DNA of 64,000 bases from Chrysomallon squamiferum (GCA_012295275.1 CM022666.1:5930519-5994518); one strand, 5' to 3'; positions 49,421-62,439 are shown, counted from the first letter of the stretch. Numbers and translations are program-made. The notes: a model not told the origin generated them from the letters alone.

Positions 49421-51937
49421 TTATATTCTAATGTGTTCACTTTTTATTGGCTACTAAGATTTCCGAGAAATAATAAGATACTGGTCTTTCCACCCAAGGT
49501 ATAAATAGATGTTACCTCAGCCGTATTACTAATAGACGGATTCACAAAGTATGAGTGCATAATAAATAAATAAATAAATAAACTTTATAGCTGATGTTCG
49601 TTCAGTTCATCGATAAACTCATTCAAGAACAAAAACAGCAAATGTATTTATTTATAACAATAAACATCCATTCATACAATCCGCCTATTAGTAATACGGT
49701 TGACCGACAACTATTTATAGCTAGGGTGGAAAACCCAGTTCCCGAAGTAAATGAATATTCATTACTTCTCGGAAATCCTCAAGGTGAAAAAAAACAAGCC
49801 AACAGCATAACGTTAATATGTTGTTATTTGAGATGCTGGCAACTGTCTAAAGAATCTTATTTGAGTATCAGAAACGTTTTAAATAATAAATATATGAATG
49901 GGTAAATATGTCTGTTTATGTGTTAATTGACAAAAATATAATCTCTGTTTATATGGACCAAAATAAATAAATAGCAATAACAACAACAATAATAATTATA
50001 AACAAACATTTTTAATAATAATAATAATAATAATAATAATATATATATATATATACACACACATATATATAGCACTTTTAAAACACTGCATAAATTAAAT
50101 TATTACATGATTGCTGCAATGTTAAAACTGGAACCCAAAAAGTAGCTAAACAGAAAAGAAAACAACAAAAATTAAACACTTTTATATAACCTTTTAAAAT
50201 CTGTTCAAGAAAAATAACAACAAATCATAGCAAACTATTTAGTGAAACTCCTGGTTTCAAGCAATGACAGAAATGGATTTAAGGAACCAGGAATACGCTA
50301 AGGTCAGCTGGGTTTAGAGGGCGTGGACACTATCAGCCCCTCAGTGAAAATATTTTGTACTCTGAAAATGCAGCTTGTTATTGGAGACAAGTAACACAAA
50401 ATTATCTATTACTTGTTATTATTCGCGACTCTCGGGATCCAGTGGAACAAATCAGTCCTAGTCAGACTGCGTGGTTTTGTCAACTGATCGCTCATTCCAC
50501 AAAGAAAATTATTTTTATTATTATTTGTTTTTCCTCATATAATCAGATGAATAAATTAGAAACTGATCTTACTGATCTTTTATAAATTTGAAATTATTTA
50601 TATGTCAGACTGTTGAATATGCATCTGCAGTTTAAAGGAAATACATACACGGATCATATTCATACTGAACACATCAAGTTTTTCAAGTATTAATTGTTAT
50701 GGGTGTTTTGTCTTTCTAATTATTTGATAAAATACAAGGGCAGCAGCCGGTGTCAATCATGTTGATATCAGTGATAACAAACCAAGTCTTCAGTATTTTT
50801 TATAGAAAAGGTCTTTTTTACCGAAGAGAAAGAGAGAGAAAAAGAAATGTTCACTCTCTCCAAAGCAGATCTTACTCGTATGTTTAATCTGTGGTGAAAA
50901 TGTTGATTAATGGAATTTTATCAGGATTTTTGTGTTTTTTTATGATGAGCAATGTTCCCATCCGGACCTTTTGTTTATGACAAACTATTTATAGACTGGA
51001 TGGAAATCTCATTTCTTGAAGATTTTTATTTATTACTTATCAGAAACCTTAATCTAAAGAAACACACACACACATATTTCTTAAATAATATATTATAACC
51101 GTATGCTTTTTATTTGCAAATGTCAGTCATGACCTAGTTATTGTTTTGTTAAGGAACCGATCTAGCATTTCATTAAAAAAAAATTTAGAATGATATCAGC
51201 AACAGAATAATGCATTACTACTTTCTGATTCCGTGTGTTAATAATAGGGATAATGTTTTCTCTCGGTAAAAGCTTCGACTACTGATTGTGACGAGCTATT
51301 TCTGGGTAGAAAGCTCAGATCTTGAAGAAATATTTATTCTCCAAAATTCTTAAAGGGTCCACCTCATTGTTAATATACTGTTATTCAAAATACATGTATC
51401 AAAAAAACAACCTATTAAACCATATTCCAATACCATAATTAATTATTAATGTAAGAATTATAAAAATAAATCCAAAATGTTAAATATACCAACTTTATTT
51501 TTAAAAAAACAACCAAAAAAAAAACCAACAACATTAAATCGAATTAAATCTTTGTTTGATTATTATTATTATATCTGTTTTAATAATAAATTATCTTACT
51601 TCAGACAAAAAAGTTCTTTAGTAAAAACTGATACAAAACCCTTAAAAAGAGAAGCGACAGTAAAATAATTTTATAAATAAAATACCTATTTACAATTAGA
51701 TAAATAAACAAATAAATAAATAAAGTAATAAAGTAATAACAATAATATGCAATAATTAAAAACACTAGTATTAGAGCAATTTTCAGTATAAGATGATGAA
51801 TTTGGGCTGCTTAGTTGGGGAAAATAGCATAAATTATATTTTAAAATATATATTAACATCACAAACAAGCAATCACAAAAAAAGTAATGCAGAAAATTAT
51901 ACATTAACAGTTATAATTGAGGCCTCTCGAAACGATT
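49421..51937. other. Diverged intergenic DNA with inverted R4 copies
   Basis: R4-like sequence in minus orientation at 49700-49870 and fragments at 49430-49510, 50985-51070 and 51270-51370. The 103-codon frame 49594-49905 is a translation of R4. (AAT)n and TA tracts at 50020-50055. The stretch 50280-50480 is less A+T-rich but shows no domain. Confidence 0.45.
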
Positions 51938-52779
51938 TTACAGCATATACAGGCCAAAGTAGGTGGTCTCAGGATCTCTCAAAATTCTGTTCACAAGTGA
52001 TGTTCTCACCACTACAGTGTCATTGGCTTTCAGGTAGTAAACAGCTCCAATGTAGGAAGCAACGAAACCTTCCTTGTATCTTCCTACTTTGAATGTTGTT
52101 TGATGATTTCTGTAGAGGACTTCATAATTTGGATAGTTTTCAATTGAGTGACACAGTCTATAGTATTCAAGCTGTCTGACTTGGTTGGCATGGAATAAAA
52201 CGTTGCTGTATATGAAGTAGTAAGCAGTTTCTTTGACTTGAATCCCGTCAGCGACAACAGCCACACCTCCTTTCACAAACGATCTTTTACCAGACGACGT
52301 CCATTTGATGAGAGGCTTCGGTGTGCCTGAAAAGTTTGTAAGAATAAACGACTTTTAAATATTATTTCTATTTTAAATCGTCAACAGTTGTAGTTAATAT
52401 TACTAATATATTTGTATAACTACTACAAACTCCTGCTATTAACTACTTTAGTACCATCATTGATATTTTTACTACTAACGTGCTAATACTATTGTTATCA
52501 CAATTTCTTCTATTATTTCCTAACCACTACTAATAACTATGTGGTCAGTACTACAACTACTTTTACCAGTGCTACTAATACTACTACTTTACTACTACTA
52601 CTACTACTACTCTAGTACTACTATTACTACTACTGCTAACACTGCTTCTACTTTTTGTTTTCTTACTTTCGTCATATGTTGCATTCACATCCATTTGTAG
52701 ATGAGCTGATGTCTTCACATTGTTTTCATTATTCAGACGATTAGCGACCTCTCTGATCTGTTTAAGTTTTTGTTCTGAA

Positions 52780-52816
<37 letters not shown>

Positions 52817-52944
52817 GACACATGTAGACTACAGATACATGTATAAATATATAGATTCATACATACATAGATTCGTACACAATGTTTTTATTATCTGAAT
52901 TCAAAAGATCAGCGACATCTCTGATGTGCTTAAGTTTTGGCTCT

Positions 52945-52994
<50 letters not shown>

Positions 52995-53768
52995 AATATA
53001 AATTTGTACATGTTTACATACTTAGACTATACACAAATATGCACGTACATACAAATACATAATTATATAAACTTTTGTGGATAATTAAATATGAGTGTCT
53101 GAATGTTTCTGTTTGTGTGTAGATCCTTTTCTGTGTATCTGTCTGTGTTTGTGTATGTATGTGTTTATGGCTTTTCTTGTGTGTATCTGTGTTTCTGCGA
53201 CTTTGTGTTTTTACGTGTCTGAGAGTGTATGCGTCTGTGTTAACTTACCACTTTTCTCAGCTTTTGTGTGACTTTCGCTCAGTTTCTACAAAGAATAACC
53301 AACTTGAAACTAAATAAATATTTTTCAGCACTATTAATTTCTCCTTTTCATAATTCAAATATTATTTCATTTCTAAAGAATTTAACTTTTTATTATTTTT
53401 ATAGAGAATTACCTTGTTTCTTAATTTCATATCTACAGAAAACAATATTTTTTTCCATTTAATGTATTTATGCAATATAAGTTTTTAGAACTAAATATGG
53501 AATTTACCTTTTTCATAATTTCACTCATCACTTTTTCTCCATCTCTGTAACAGCAATACGTGATATTGTTCCTGCTTCTGGTCGTAGATTTGACATTACA
53601 ACAGTTTTCTCCTGGTTTGCACGAGATTTTCACACACAGTTCCTTGTCAAACAACAAGCTGGTTTCACTGTTCAGAAATTCGTTTAATGTTCCAGATGCA
53701 ATGAAACTGATGAGTATGAAGTTTAGTACCATAAGAGAAATGGCAAGGACTGGACGAACTGGTACCAT
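51938..53768 (-). CDS. TNF-superfamily ligand copy G, intact, diverged, one disulfide Cys lost
   Basis: Coding exons, transcript order: 53508-53768 (MVPVRPVLAI), 53249-53285, 52667-52774, 51938-52326; standard sizes and phases; 264 residues. Anchor and stalk as in the other copies (CKPGENCCNVK, CCYRDGEKV). TNF domain: AHLQMDV, KPLIKW, GGVAVVADGIQV, YYFIYSNVLF, GAVYYLKANDTVVV, YFGLYML. It is the most diverged open copy (RQLEYYRLCHS, NHQTTFKVGRYKEGF). The second Cys of the usual pair (TTCKV elsewhere) is Phe through TGC to TTC, leaving the Cys in RLCHS unpaired. Intron 3 holds a relic second copy of the third coding exon. The 5' exon is alpha type (54200), with a gamma block further up. Confidence 0.86.
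52882..52953 (-). pseudogene. Relic duplicate of the third coding exon inside copy G
   Basis: Minus strand reads EPKLKHIRDVADLLNSDNKN, parallel to EQKLKQIREVANRLNNENN of the real exon, and is preceded by TTTTAG. It stops before the AHLQ part and lacks a clear donor. A (CA)n tract directly upstream mirrors that before the real exon in other copies. Confidence 0.65.
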
Positions 53769-54199
53769 TTTGTGTAACAACTTTTATTTCCTTTAGAAGT
53801 AATCTGTAAAACATAACCCAAAGAAAACAAAAAGTTATTAGTAATAAATAATACCAAGATAAATACACACACCCGCATACGTACACAGACACAATACACA
53901 CACACTTATATAACACATTATTTCAGCAAACCGAAAATATACACTTGTACATACACAAATATGAAACTTAACAAAATCACATACAATATACACACGTACA
54001 TATAGTTCTGTATAATATTCTTTCAAAGAAAAAAGTAAAATAAATAATATCAGGGTATATTTACATTGATAATATTCTTAGGCGATGTCAAAAAAATAAA
54101 AAAATAAAAAAATAGCAAAGGTTTTTATTTTGAAAATGCGAGGCCTGATTTATCAATTTTCAGTGAATGCCTTGTAAACCACTGTGTACAAATACTCAC

Positions 54200-54290
54200 C
54201 ACTGAAATCCAATATGACAGCACAGCGATGTCTGATGAAACAGATAATCCTCTTGATGTAAAACTTGGACACGTGATACCACAAAGTTTA
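54200..54290 (-). other. Non-coding 5' exon (alpha type) of copy G
   Basis: Diverged alpha unit: the minus strand ends TTGGATTTCAGTG before donor GTGAGTATTTG (54199), next acceptor before 53803. The exon body matches 10148-10220 with an insertion (CATCAGACATCG, ATCAAGAGGATTATC). Confidence 0.5.
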
Positions 54291-55033
54291 TCTTCAATTG
54301 TTGAGGAATGTAAGCAGTAGAGTTTTTCGTCCGAAGTTATTTATATCACTCGAAAGAGGTAGGATTTTAAAGTAACAATTAAAAATAAATATATTGTTTT
54401 TTCTCTTAAAACAAATGTATAGAGAAAACTGTTATGGTACATTAGCAATCAACGATGTAGCTTTCCAAGAATGAAGACAATGTAACAAAATGAAAGTAAG
54501 TGAAAAACAGCTTGAGATAGCAAAGCGCGCAATGAATACTCAATACCGTGAAGTGGAATAAATATCCAATCAAGACGCAGTATTTTGATCACGTGACTAA
54601 TGAAGGCGATAATGGCTCGTTTCCAGTATCCTACAGACAAAACATCTTATTTTTCTAAGAAATTAGAAAACAGTTCGGGCTCGATAGATTTTGATGGTTT
54701 AATTAAATCACTAAAATGTGTTTTTGTTGTGAAAAATTAAAAAACAAACAACAACACTCGGTGAACTCGGGTAGGGCTTAATAGCGGAAAGTTCTACGTT
54801 CAGCGGACAAATTTGACAAGCCAGACCGTATCGACCTTACGGGGATTTTTTTTTTTTTTTTTTTTTCAAATTAAGATAATATCACTTAATATTATACAAA
54901 TGAAATTAGGGCGTGGAAAAATCCTAAACAGCAAAATGAACTGGTACATTAAGGTGCACATTTTCGGTGTCATATCACATAATATTATACTATACACATG
55001 AAATTAGGGCGTGCATAAATCCTAAACAGCAGA

Positions 55034-55480
55034 GTGAAATTATAATTTTATATAAATATATATAACCTATGAAATAAGTGAAATTAAAGTTTTATATAAA
55101 TATATATAACCTATGAAATAAGTGAAATAATACTTTTATATAAATATATATAATCAATGAAATAACTGAAATTATAATTTTATATAAATATATATATATA
55201 ATCTATGAAATAACTGAAATTATAATTTTATATAAATATTTATAATCAATGAAATAAGTGAAATTATACTTTTATATAAATATACATAACCTACGAAATA
55301 AGTGAAAATATAATTTTATATAATTAAATATAACCTGTGAAATGAGTGAAATTATACTTTATATAAATATATATAACTTATGAAATAAATGAAATTATAA
55401 TTCTACATAAATATATATATGCTATGAAGTAAATGAAATTATAATTTTATATAAATATATATAACCTATGAAATAAGTAA
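55034..55480. repeat. Minisatellite of about 45-bp units (about ten copies)
   Basis: Unit with GTGAAATTATAATTTTATA, then TAAATATATATAACC and TATGAAATAA. One or two units occur at the equivalent place before D/F (34995-35095) and E (49305-49355), so a single intronic sequence was amplified here only. Confidence 0.85.
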
Positions 55481-55495
55481 AACATGTACTTACCT

Positions 55496-55600
55496 AAATT
55501 AGGCTGCCTCTGTGTTCAGAATGGAGTGAAGCACGTCTACGATCTATGACAGGCTGCGTTGATTTTTATACCAGCTACTTTGAAAAGGTCGTATGACGTC
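55496..55600 (-). other. Candidate non-coding 5' exon (gamma type) of copy G
   Basis: Block ending GCAGCCTAATTTAG before donor GTAAGTACATG (about 55495). Its intron would include the minisatellite at 55034-55480. The 5' end is unknown. Confidence 0.35.
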
Positions 55601-56280
55601 GTCGACCTCCTTTCAGAGAATAATAATTTTCTTCGGGTATACTGGGCTTTCCACGCAAGCTGTAAATACATGACAGTCAAGCGTATTACTTTGAAAACAT
55701 AGTATCATATTTTCTACCAGCTCACTCGATCATTTTTGATTGGCTAAGAGGAAATGTCGTCTGCTTTATTTAAGTCGATTACTAAATGTTTTTTCTTCTG
55801 TCTTTTTTAATTTTTCGCTATAGATTTCGTATAGTCATTTAATATACTATGAATAATATGAGCAAAGTTATTACATGTATTTTTTTGTCTGTTTGTATTG
55901 TTCATAAATAAACTTCATATTATAGTAGTTATTGCTATAATAGAAGTAGTAATAGTTGTTGTTTTAGTTGTGGTAGTAATAATAGCTGTTGTTGTTGTTG
56001 CGGCTGGTTTTGTCGTTATTGTTAAATAAAGGGTACAGCGTAATTTCTATTCGTGTGTCAACTAAGCCATACACAACAAAAGGAAAACATGTAGTCTGTG
56101 TATCACACAGTGGAAAGTTGCAGCCCGGATTTGACATCTTACACGTAATCGGAATAAATAAATGTAGTCATCTATTATTATTACACAGCCAGGAATATAA
56201 AATATCTCAGAAATATCTTCCAGTGACAGAAGACTCTTCTGTTTGTAAATGTCACTTGTAGCATGACTGTTGATTCAGTC
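55601..56280. repeat. Intergenic repeats (R1, TTG tract, R4 fragment)
   Basis: R1 at 56110-56280, a short R4 fragment near 55625-55680 and (TTG)n near 55985. No gene. Confidence 0.5.
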
Positions 56281-56745
56281 TGCCGAATAAAAAAAATAAA
56301 GAAATAAAGAAAAAAATAAATGAGCGAAATATAGTAAAATAAAATAAAAACAAAAATAAAATAAAATAAAACAAATGAAAATATTTTTTTGAAATAAAAT
56401 AAATAAGAATACAAAATTGTAAAACATTAAGTAAAATAAATAAATAAAGTAAAATATGCTGAATTAAAATTTTAAAACTAAATTCAAATAAAAATAAAAT
56501 AAAAATACAAAATGATAAAAATAAAGAAAAATAAATAAATACAGAAAGATATATTAATATAAATTAATTAATTAAAACAATAAAATCAATGAAATAAAAT
56601 TGTAGTAGGTTAAAATAAAATTAATAAAGATAGAGTAAAATAAAAATAAAAATAAGCAACCAAACAAACCATAAATAAATAAATAAATAATTAAAAAGAA
56701 GAAAAGAAAAGGGAAATGATATATTCTGTCACAAGGTGAACATTT
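56281..56745. repeat. A/T simple sequence
   Basis: AAATA/AAAT tract that follows the R1 copy. A second R1 copy follows at 56745-56890. Confidence 0.85.
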
Positions 56746-57209
56746 ATACATAATCGGGATAAATAACTCAAGTCATCCATTTATTACTACAGGGCCAGGA
56801 ATATAAAATGTCTCAGAAATATCTGCCTGTGACAGAAGAATCTTCCACTTGTAAACGTTACTTGTATCATGACTGTTGATTCAGTGGCTGGAAAAAAAGT
56901 AACAATTTTTATATAACAAAATGTATGAATTTACAGAGTATTGAATGTGGCATCATAGTCTACATGGGGTAACTGTTAAGCTTACTGATTAGGTCAGTTA
57001 AGGTAGATTAAAGAAAGAAGTTTCATACTGTGCAGAGGTGGTGACTTGTTACACTTATTAATTAGGCAGGATTAAAGAAAGAGTCTTCATATTGTGCAGG
57101 GGTGATGCTTGGGTCCAGCTTACTGATTATGATAGATTTAAACTAAGAGCTTCCTATTGTAAATGATTTATAAAGTGTTCGATGTTGAAATGTGTTTCAC
57201 TGTATATTC

Positions 57210-57330
57210 TCCACCTAGCTCAAGTGTCAGAAGTATGTTTAACATGGAAGTTATTCATAGCAATAAGGGTGGTATCAAAATCTGTTATGAAGGGTTCGTG
57301 TATGCTGCGGCAGAATTTCTTCGTGATATC
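57210..57330 (+). pseudogene. Possible start of a FLYWCH domain
   Basis: Reads MEVIHSNKGGIKICYEGFVY, which resembles the opening strand of FLYWCH domains (S-x-K/R-G-G...GFxY). The following WRC and zinc-ligand part is absent (GWNISLN instead). Weak evidence, short segment. Confidence 0.3.
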
Positions 57331-57464
57331 GGGTGGAACATCAGCCTAAACCATCAACATTAAAATCAAAGAACATTAATAAAATACTCTGACAAAATGT
57401 GTTTAATATATCTTTCATTGCTAATGTATTTCATAATTAACTTTTTTTCCTGTGACTTTTTTTC

Positions 57465-57800
57465 AGGATTAAGTATCACCTCCGAGTGCTAGGTGTTACT
57501 GACCCTTGCTGTTTATCAGAATAATCTGGCGACACACGTCAAGCTGCATGGCCGGGAACTCGTTGACAAATAACGTGAGTCATTTTTCATAAAAGAACGG
57601 AGATTTTTTATTTTTTTTTGGTAGGAAAGAACTGGAACCAATCCAGGGTAACGGTCGCTGTCCACTGAACGCACTGTGTAACTAGTTATGTAGATGTTTG
57701 CTCTTCTGTATTAACCCGTATGTGATTGTTGCGACCGATTACAATCATTCTCTCCATCTATAGTATTCTTTACTGATATATTGAATACAGTTTTAAAGGT
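57465..57800 (+). repeat. R2 repeat, long copy
   Basis: Aligns with 30140-30545 from CGAGTGCTAGGTGTTACTGA to the end of the unit. Confidence 0.65.
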
Positions 57801-57974
57801 GTTTTGTGTTTGTTGTGTTCTAGTGTACAATAAAGGGTGTATACATATATATGCTTTCTTATTAGATTATGCATGTGTTCATACTTTTGTTTAATAGATA
57901 TTACCAGTGAAGGTATTTGTTTTATGTTTGTCAGGCTTTGAATACTCACAGATAATTTTAGCATATTATTCTTT

Positions 57975-58024
57975 AGTACGAAGACAGCAAGGAAGTTTTG
58001 TTCCTTCCTTCGTTGGAGCTGTCG
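57975..58024 (+). pseudogene. Inverted relic of a TNF-domain exon
   Basis: Plus strand TACGAAGACAGCAAGGAAG, TTTTGTTCCTTCC and GTTGGAGCTGT correspond to the sense strand of TNF exons encoding (R)KHEGFVTSYIGAV, with a few substitutions and one missing base. All other copies are on the minus strand. Nothing before or after it is TNF-like. Confidence 0.6.
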
Positions 58025-59089
58025 ACACTGCATAGACACATAGACATATATTACTTACATTTTATAAAATTAAATTAAATAAAAATATTTATTATAATCT
58101 CAAGTATATTCTGTTATTGTTAGATTGATAAAGTTACGTCAACCGTAATAGTGACAGATCGAAAAAGTACGAATGCATTTTCATTGTTATAAATAAATAA
58201 ATCTGATGTTGTGGTTGTTGTTATTGTTGCCTCTGATGTATAGCGTTACTTCTGTTCACGTGTTCGATACATTTTAGTACTTGATATAATACTACTATCA
58301 CATGCTGAGATTTTTTCCCCACGATCGTTTTGACATTCCAGAATGCGCTAGAAGCCCTCCACTGCCAATCACATCGAAAAACCTATAAACAGAAGTGTTC
58401 TCAAAAACGTGACTTTTGGAATATCTACAATGTCATTTTATACACACGTACATACTATTATGTCAGGTTAGTACTTTGCAGTTAATTGTTGATCTAATCA
58501 GAGCACAGGTGAGCCGGAAAAAACAAACAAACAAGAAAAACAAAACAAGAAATTAAAAACAAAACAACAATAAGAAAGAAACAACAACAACAAGAAAGAA
58601 AGAACAACAAACTACAAACAAAAAAATACAAATAAGACACAACCACACACACAGTGATGAATTTTAAGAATATTGCTTTGTTCAGTTTGCTGTGAGTTGT
58701 TTTTATGATATAAAACTAGACTACGTCAAGTACATGTGATGTACGTGCATGAACAGAAACAAAGAAGGAAAAACTTAACAACTGACTATTAACCAGGTAG
58801 TTTGTTATTTTTCATTTAATTACTCTTCAGTGGTCTAACCCTAAATAAATTATCAAAAGTTTAATCCAGAATATCTACATTATCTAATTTTAAATGTCCT
58901 AACACACTTCAGCTATGCACTACAGTATATATCTACACAAGATCCACGGAGGCGCACTGTCATAAAAATTGGATTATTCCATAACAGAAAAAAACTACTT
59001 ATTTTTATTTATTTATTTTTAAAAATTGCGTCTGTTGTTCAGCTTATTTCTATGGCCTAGAGATAATAGTAATCACGACAACGAAGTTG
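58025..59089. repeat. Paralogous intergenic block DNA
   Basis: From about 58430 it matches 5750-6050 and 16690-17160 (AATCAGAGCACAGGTGAGC, the A/C-rich tract, TTAACCAGGTAGTTTG). No Tc1 element precedes it here. Confidence 0.55.
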
Positions 59090-59290
59090 GTAGTGTGTCA
59101 GATATCAATCTCACGTCACGTGTACATTTCACAGCCAGCGACGTCATGGTTGGCCGGACTCAGAGTGAACACGTGGGCTGTGCATTTTGAATCAGCTGAG
59201 TCACTTCGCAAACAGCTATTTATAAACATTACTCGGTAGATCTATTTTTAAAGACAATGTACCCGGCATTTTAAAAGGTGTACCAGTGAC
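59090..59290 (+). promoter_or_regulatory. Conserved AP-1/E-box-like block, fifth copy
   Basis: Keeps CACAGCCAGCGACGTCATGG, GGACTCAGAGTGAACACGTG and the CAAACAGCTATTTATAAAC region. The plus-strand donor is lost. Confidence 0.3.
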
Positions 59291-59569
59291 CTACTATTGT
59301 TGTCGTCGGTGTCAAGGACGACTGCTTAACTATTAAAACGTAAACAATGATATATCTGTTTGAATGAGCACGTATGTAGGTGTATCTATATAAGTATGTG
59401 ATATGTACCTGGTTATATAACAGCAATATTTTACATAGTCTATAAAGTATACAAATTTTGCTTTATAAAATAAAAATTAAATCATGTCGCTGACTGGTGT
59501 AGAAGCGAAAAGTGAGTTGAAAAATGATCTCATTAATTTTACTTGATATTACAACAACATGTATTACAT

Positions 59570-59975
59570 ACATTACATATTCACTGTACAAATAAAAGCC
59601 ATTATGCATGGAGTATTCATTATCATTTAACATTAATTATATTTACAACATCCACAGATGAGATGTTTAGAATATCAACTGTACAAAAACATATTTGTAC
59701 ATAGAACATCTACAGCAGAACATCCATTGTGTACAGAACATCTACCATACAAGAACATTCACTGTACACTGAACATCTACTGTATTTGATCATCCAATGA
59801 GCAGTCTATATAGAACATCTGTACAAGATCTTTTTTTACACAGGACATAGACTGTAGAACAATCACTGCAGAAGAACACATATTGTACATAGAATATCAA
59901 CTGTACAAGAACATCCATTTGTAAATAGAACATCTATTGTACAAGAACATCCATTGTATAATGTGAGTAAAGCCT
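59570..59975. repeat. Degenerate minisatellite, fourth array
   Basis: Same unit as 7020-7540, more diverged. It is not followed by a TNF gene. Confidence 0.8.
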
Positions 59976-60179
59976 TAAATAATAGTAAATAAAACCTGAA
60001 GCAGAGTCCATCTTTTGTGAATGATGAGCACTGTCAGTGATTATTCTGTTAATAAAATTCTGGATGATGATGTAGATAATAAAATTATCAACGATGAGGT
60101 TGCCATTGAATTTTTGAATGATGATGTTGAGAGTAAAACTGTGAATGATGATGTAGGATGATGGCCATGATAACCTTTG

Positions 60180-61119
60180 TTCTTACTTATGATACACGTT
60201 GTTTTTTTTAAAAATTTTTGTTGAGTTTTTTGTTTTTTTCAAGAACTCAGATTATTATTTTATTTTATTGAGATGAAAAGTTTTGTTACGACACAACTAA
60301 ATTCCTCACTATCTTATAGATTATGGAAACAAATCTCTATACACATAGAGACATAATTTTTCAGAGAATCTGATGTCACTGTGAATATAAAACAATTGAT
60401 ATCAAATAAAAAAGTTCATGTGTTTGTGTTAAACAAATTGAGAGGGGTGTGCCATTTGTGTTCCCCCACACACGCCCATCTATTTCGTGATATGACTTGA
60501 AGGAAATATCAGAATGTAATATTTTTATGTTTTCAGTTACTTTCTTTTCATGTGTCTTTCATTGTTTGATTCTTGCTGGTTTCAAAAATTATTCTTCGCC
60601 TGACAAAACCATATTTGTTATGGATGAAAAGAGAGAAATTAAAAATAAAAGAATTAATTTCATGGGGTAAGTAAGGAAATGTAATTAAATAATAACAACT
60701 GTATATTAAATAAATAAAACTATACACAAAAATTATTGATTAATTAAATTAATAAATCAGTAGTTTAACTAATAATGATAACAGTATCTACAATGATTAT
60801 AAACGAAATTAAAAAGAAATAATAAAAAATCAAAATCAAAATAAATACAATAATTAAATCAATATACATACATACATACATACATACATACATACATAGT
60901 TTATTAATTAATAATTAAAAAGGATTAGTAATTAAATAATAACAATGGTAAATTAAATAAATAAAACTATACACAACAAATATTGATTAATTGATTTAAT
61001 AAATTAATACTTTAACCAATAATCATAAAAATAAAGAAACTATAACGATCATAAAGCAGATAAATAATTAAATAAATAGATGAATAAAATAATTAAATCA
61101 ATAACAATAATAATAATAA

Positions 61120-61183
<64 letters not shown>

Positions 61184-61293
61184 GACCAGAACAATATTTT
61201 TATATTTATGATGTTGTGAAACGAGATATTATTTATAACTGAAATTAAAAGAAAAAAATATTCGAGACACCATCATAGACAGAAATAATTTAC
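60180..61293. other. Intergenic DNA with (CATA)n and (AAT)n tracts
   Basis: No recognisable gene. Two related A+T-rich stretches (60690-60800 and 60940-61050) look like a local duplication. (CATA)n at 60866-60897 and (AAT)n at 61122-61181. Confidence 0.5.
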
Positions 61294-61412
61294 CTTCTTA
61301 TGTAGATCCATAAAACCGAACCAAACAGTTCCTTGAGCACAACACTGGACAAAAACACAACAACAATTTGAGCTGTATCCATGACGATGCGCCTGGCTGC
61401 AGTGAGTAAAGC

Positions 61413-61488
61413 GTCAAGTTGGTTTTCTACAATGTCTGGTCTCTCCGTCCGTCAAGTTGGTTTTCTACAATGTCTGGTCTCTCCGTCC
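61413..61488. repeat. Perfect 38-bp tandem duplication in gene H exon
   Basis: Units 61413-61450 and 61451-61488 are identical (GTCAAGTTGGTTTTCTACAA...CTCCGTCC). As 38 is not a multiple of three, the frame is lost. With one unit removed, the exon reads on into a membrane segment without a stop. Confidence 0.95.
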
Positions 61489-61680
61489 TGTGAAAGTAAA
61501 TTGTAAAAACAGATAATTACAATTTAAACAAATATAAGAAAACATATTACTTCAAGTAGTGTCTTTAAGGTTATTAAACACATTCAGATATGTACAAATT
61601 ATATCTTATAAAGCTTTTTGTCCTGACTGGATAAATTCTTTCATTTTCTGTTTTTCCATCTTCTTTATTCTTCTCTATAT

Positions 61681-61882
61681 TCTCTCGCGCTCTCTCTCTC
61701 TCTCTGTCTATCCCTCTCTGCCTCTGTCTCTCTGTCGCTCTATCTCTCTGTCTCTCAGTCTATCTTTCTTTCTCTCTCTGTCTCTCTTTCTCTTTCTGTC
61801 TCTCTTTCTCTCTGTGTCTCTCTGTCTCACTCTTTCTCCCTCTTTCTCTCTGTCTCTGTATGTTTCTCTCTTTCTCTCTGTG

Positions 61883-61974
<92 letters not shown>
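61681..61974. repeat. Degenerate then pure (TC)n microsatellite in gene H intron
   Basis: TCTG/TTTC-interrupted to 61890 and pure TC from there to 61974. The paralogous intron at 32340-32555 lacks the expansion. Confidence 0.95.
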
Positions 61975-61976
<2 letters not shown>

Positions 61977-62439
61977 GTAATCACCTTTTATAAAACTTGG
62001 GCCACACTTGATTAAGCTGACATCCAGTCGCTGAGATGACGTACTCCCGCTGCTGTTTGCTTCCCTCTACAGTGCAGTTGATGTCCATGCCGAGGTTGAC
62101 CAAGTAGGTGCAGTACGTCTCATTGTGTACAAACTGCAATGTTGTCAGCTGCTGCTGGTGTAGTTGCAGTGCACGTTCATGACGTTCTAAATACGCTGCC
62201 ATCCAGCTCTGGTACAAAGGAAGTTCCACTGTGTTTATTTGTTCTGCATGAGAAACAAGTCGACTGTTGATCATTTCAACTTGGAGGTCTATGAATCCGT
62301 TCTGAAATTTAAAAAAAATATATATATATTCAGATACACTGTATATTCTACATCACAGTATGTCAGTTTTATAATACCATACACTGAATAAATGGTATTT
62401 GTTATGCTGAATCTTTAATATTATATCCTTTGATTTATA

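Noticed and set aside
49594-49905. 103-residue protein at 49594-49905
   Set aside because: Its sequence is R4 repeat DNA, found in both orientations elsewhere in the window.
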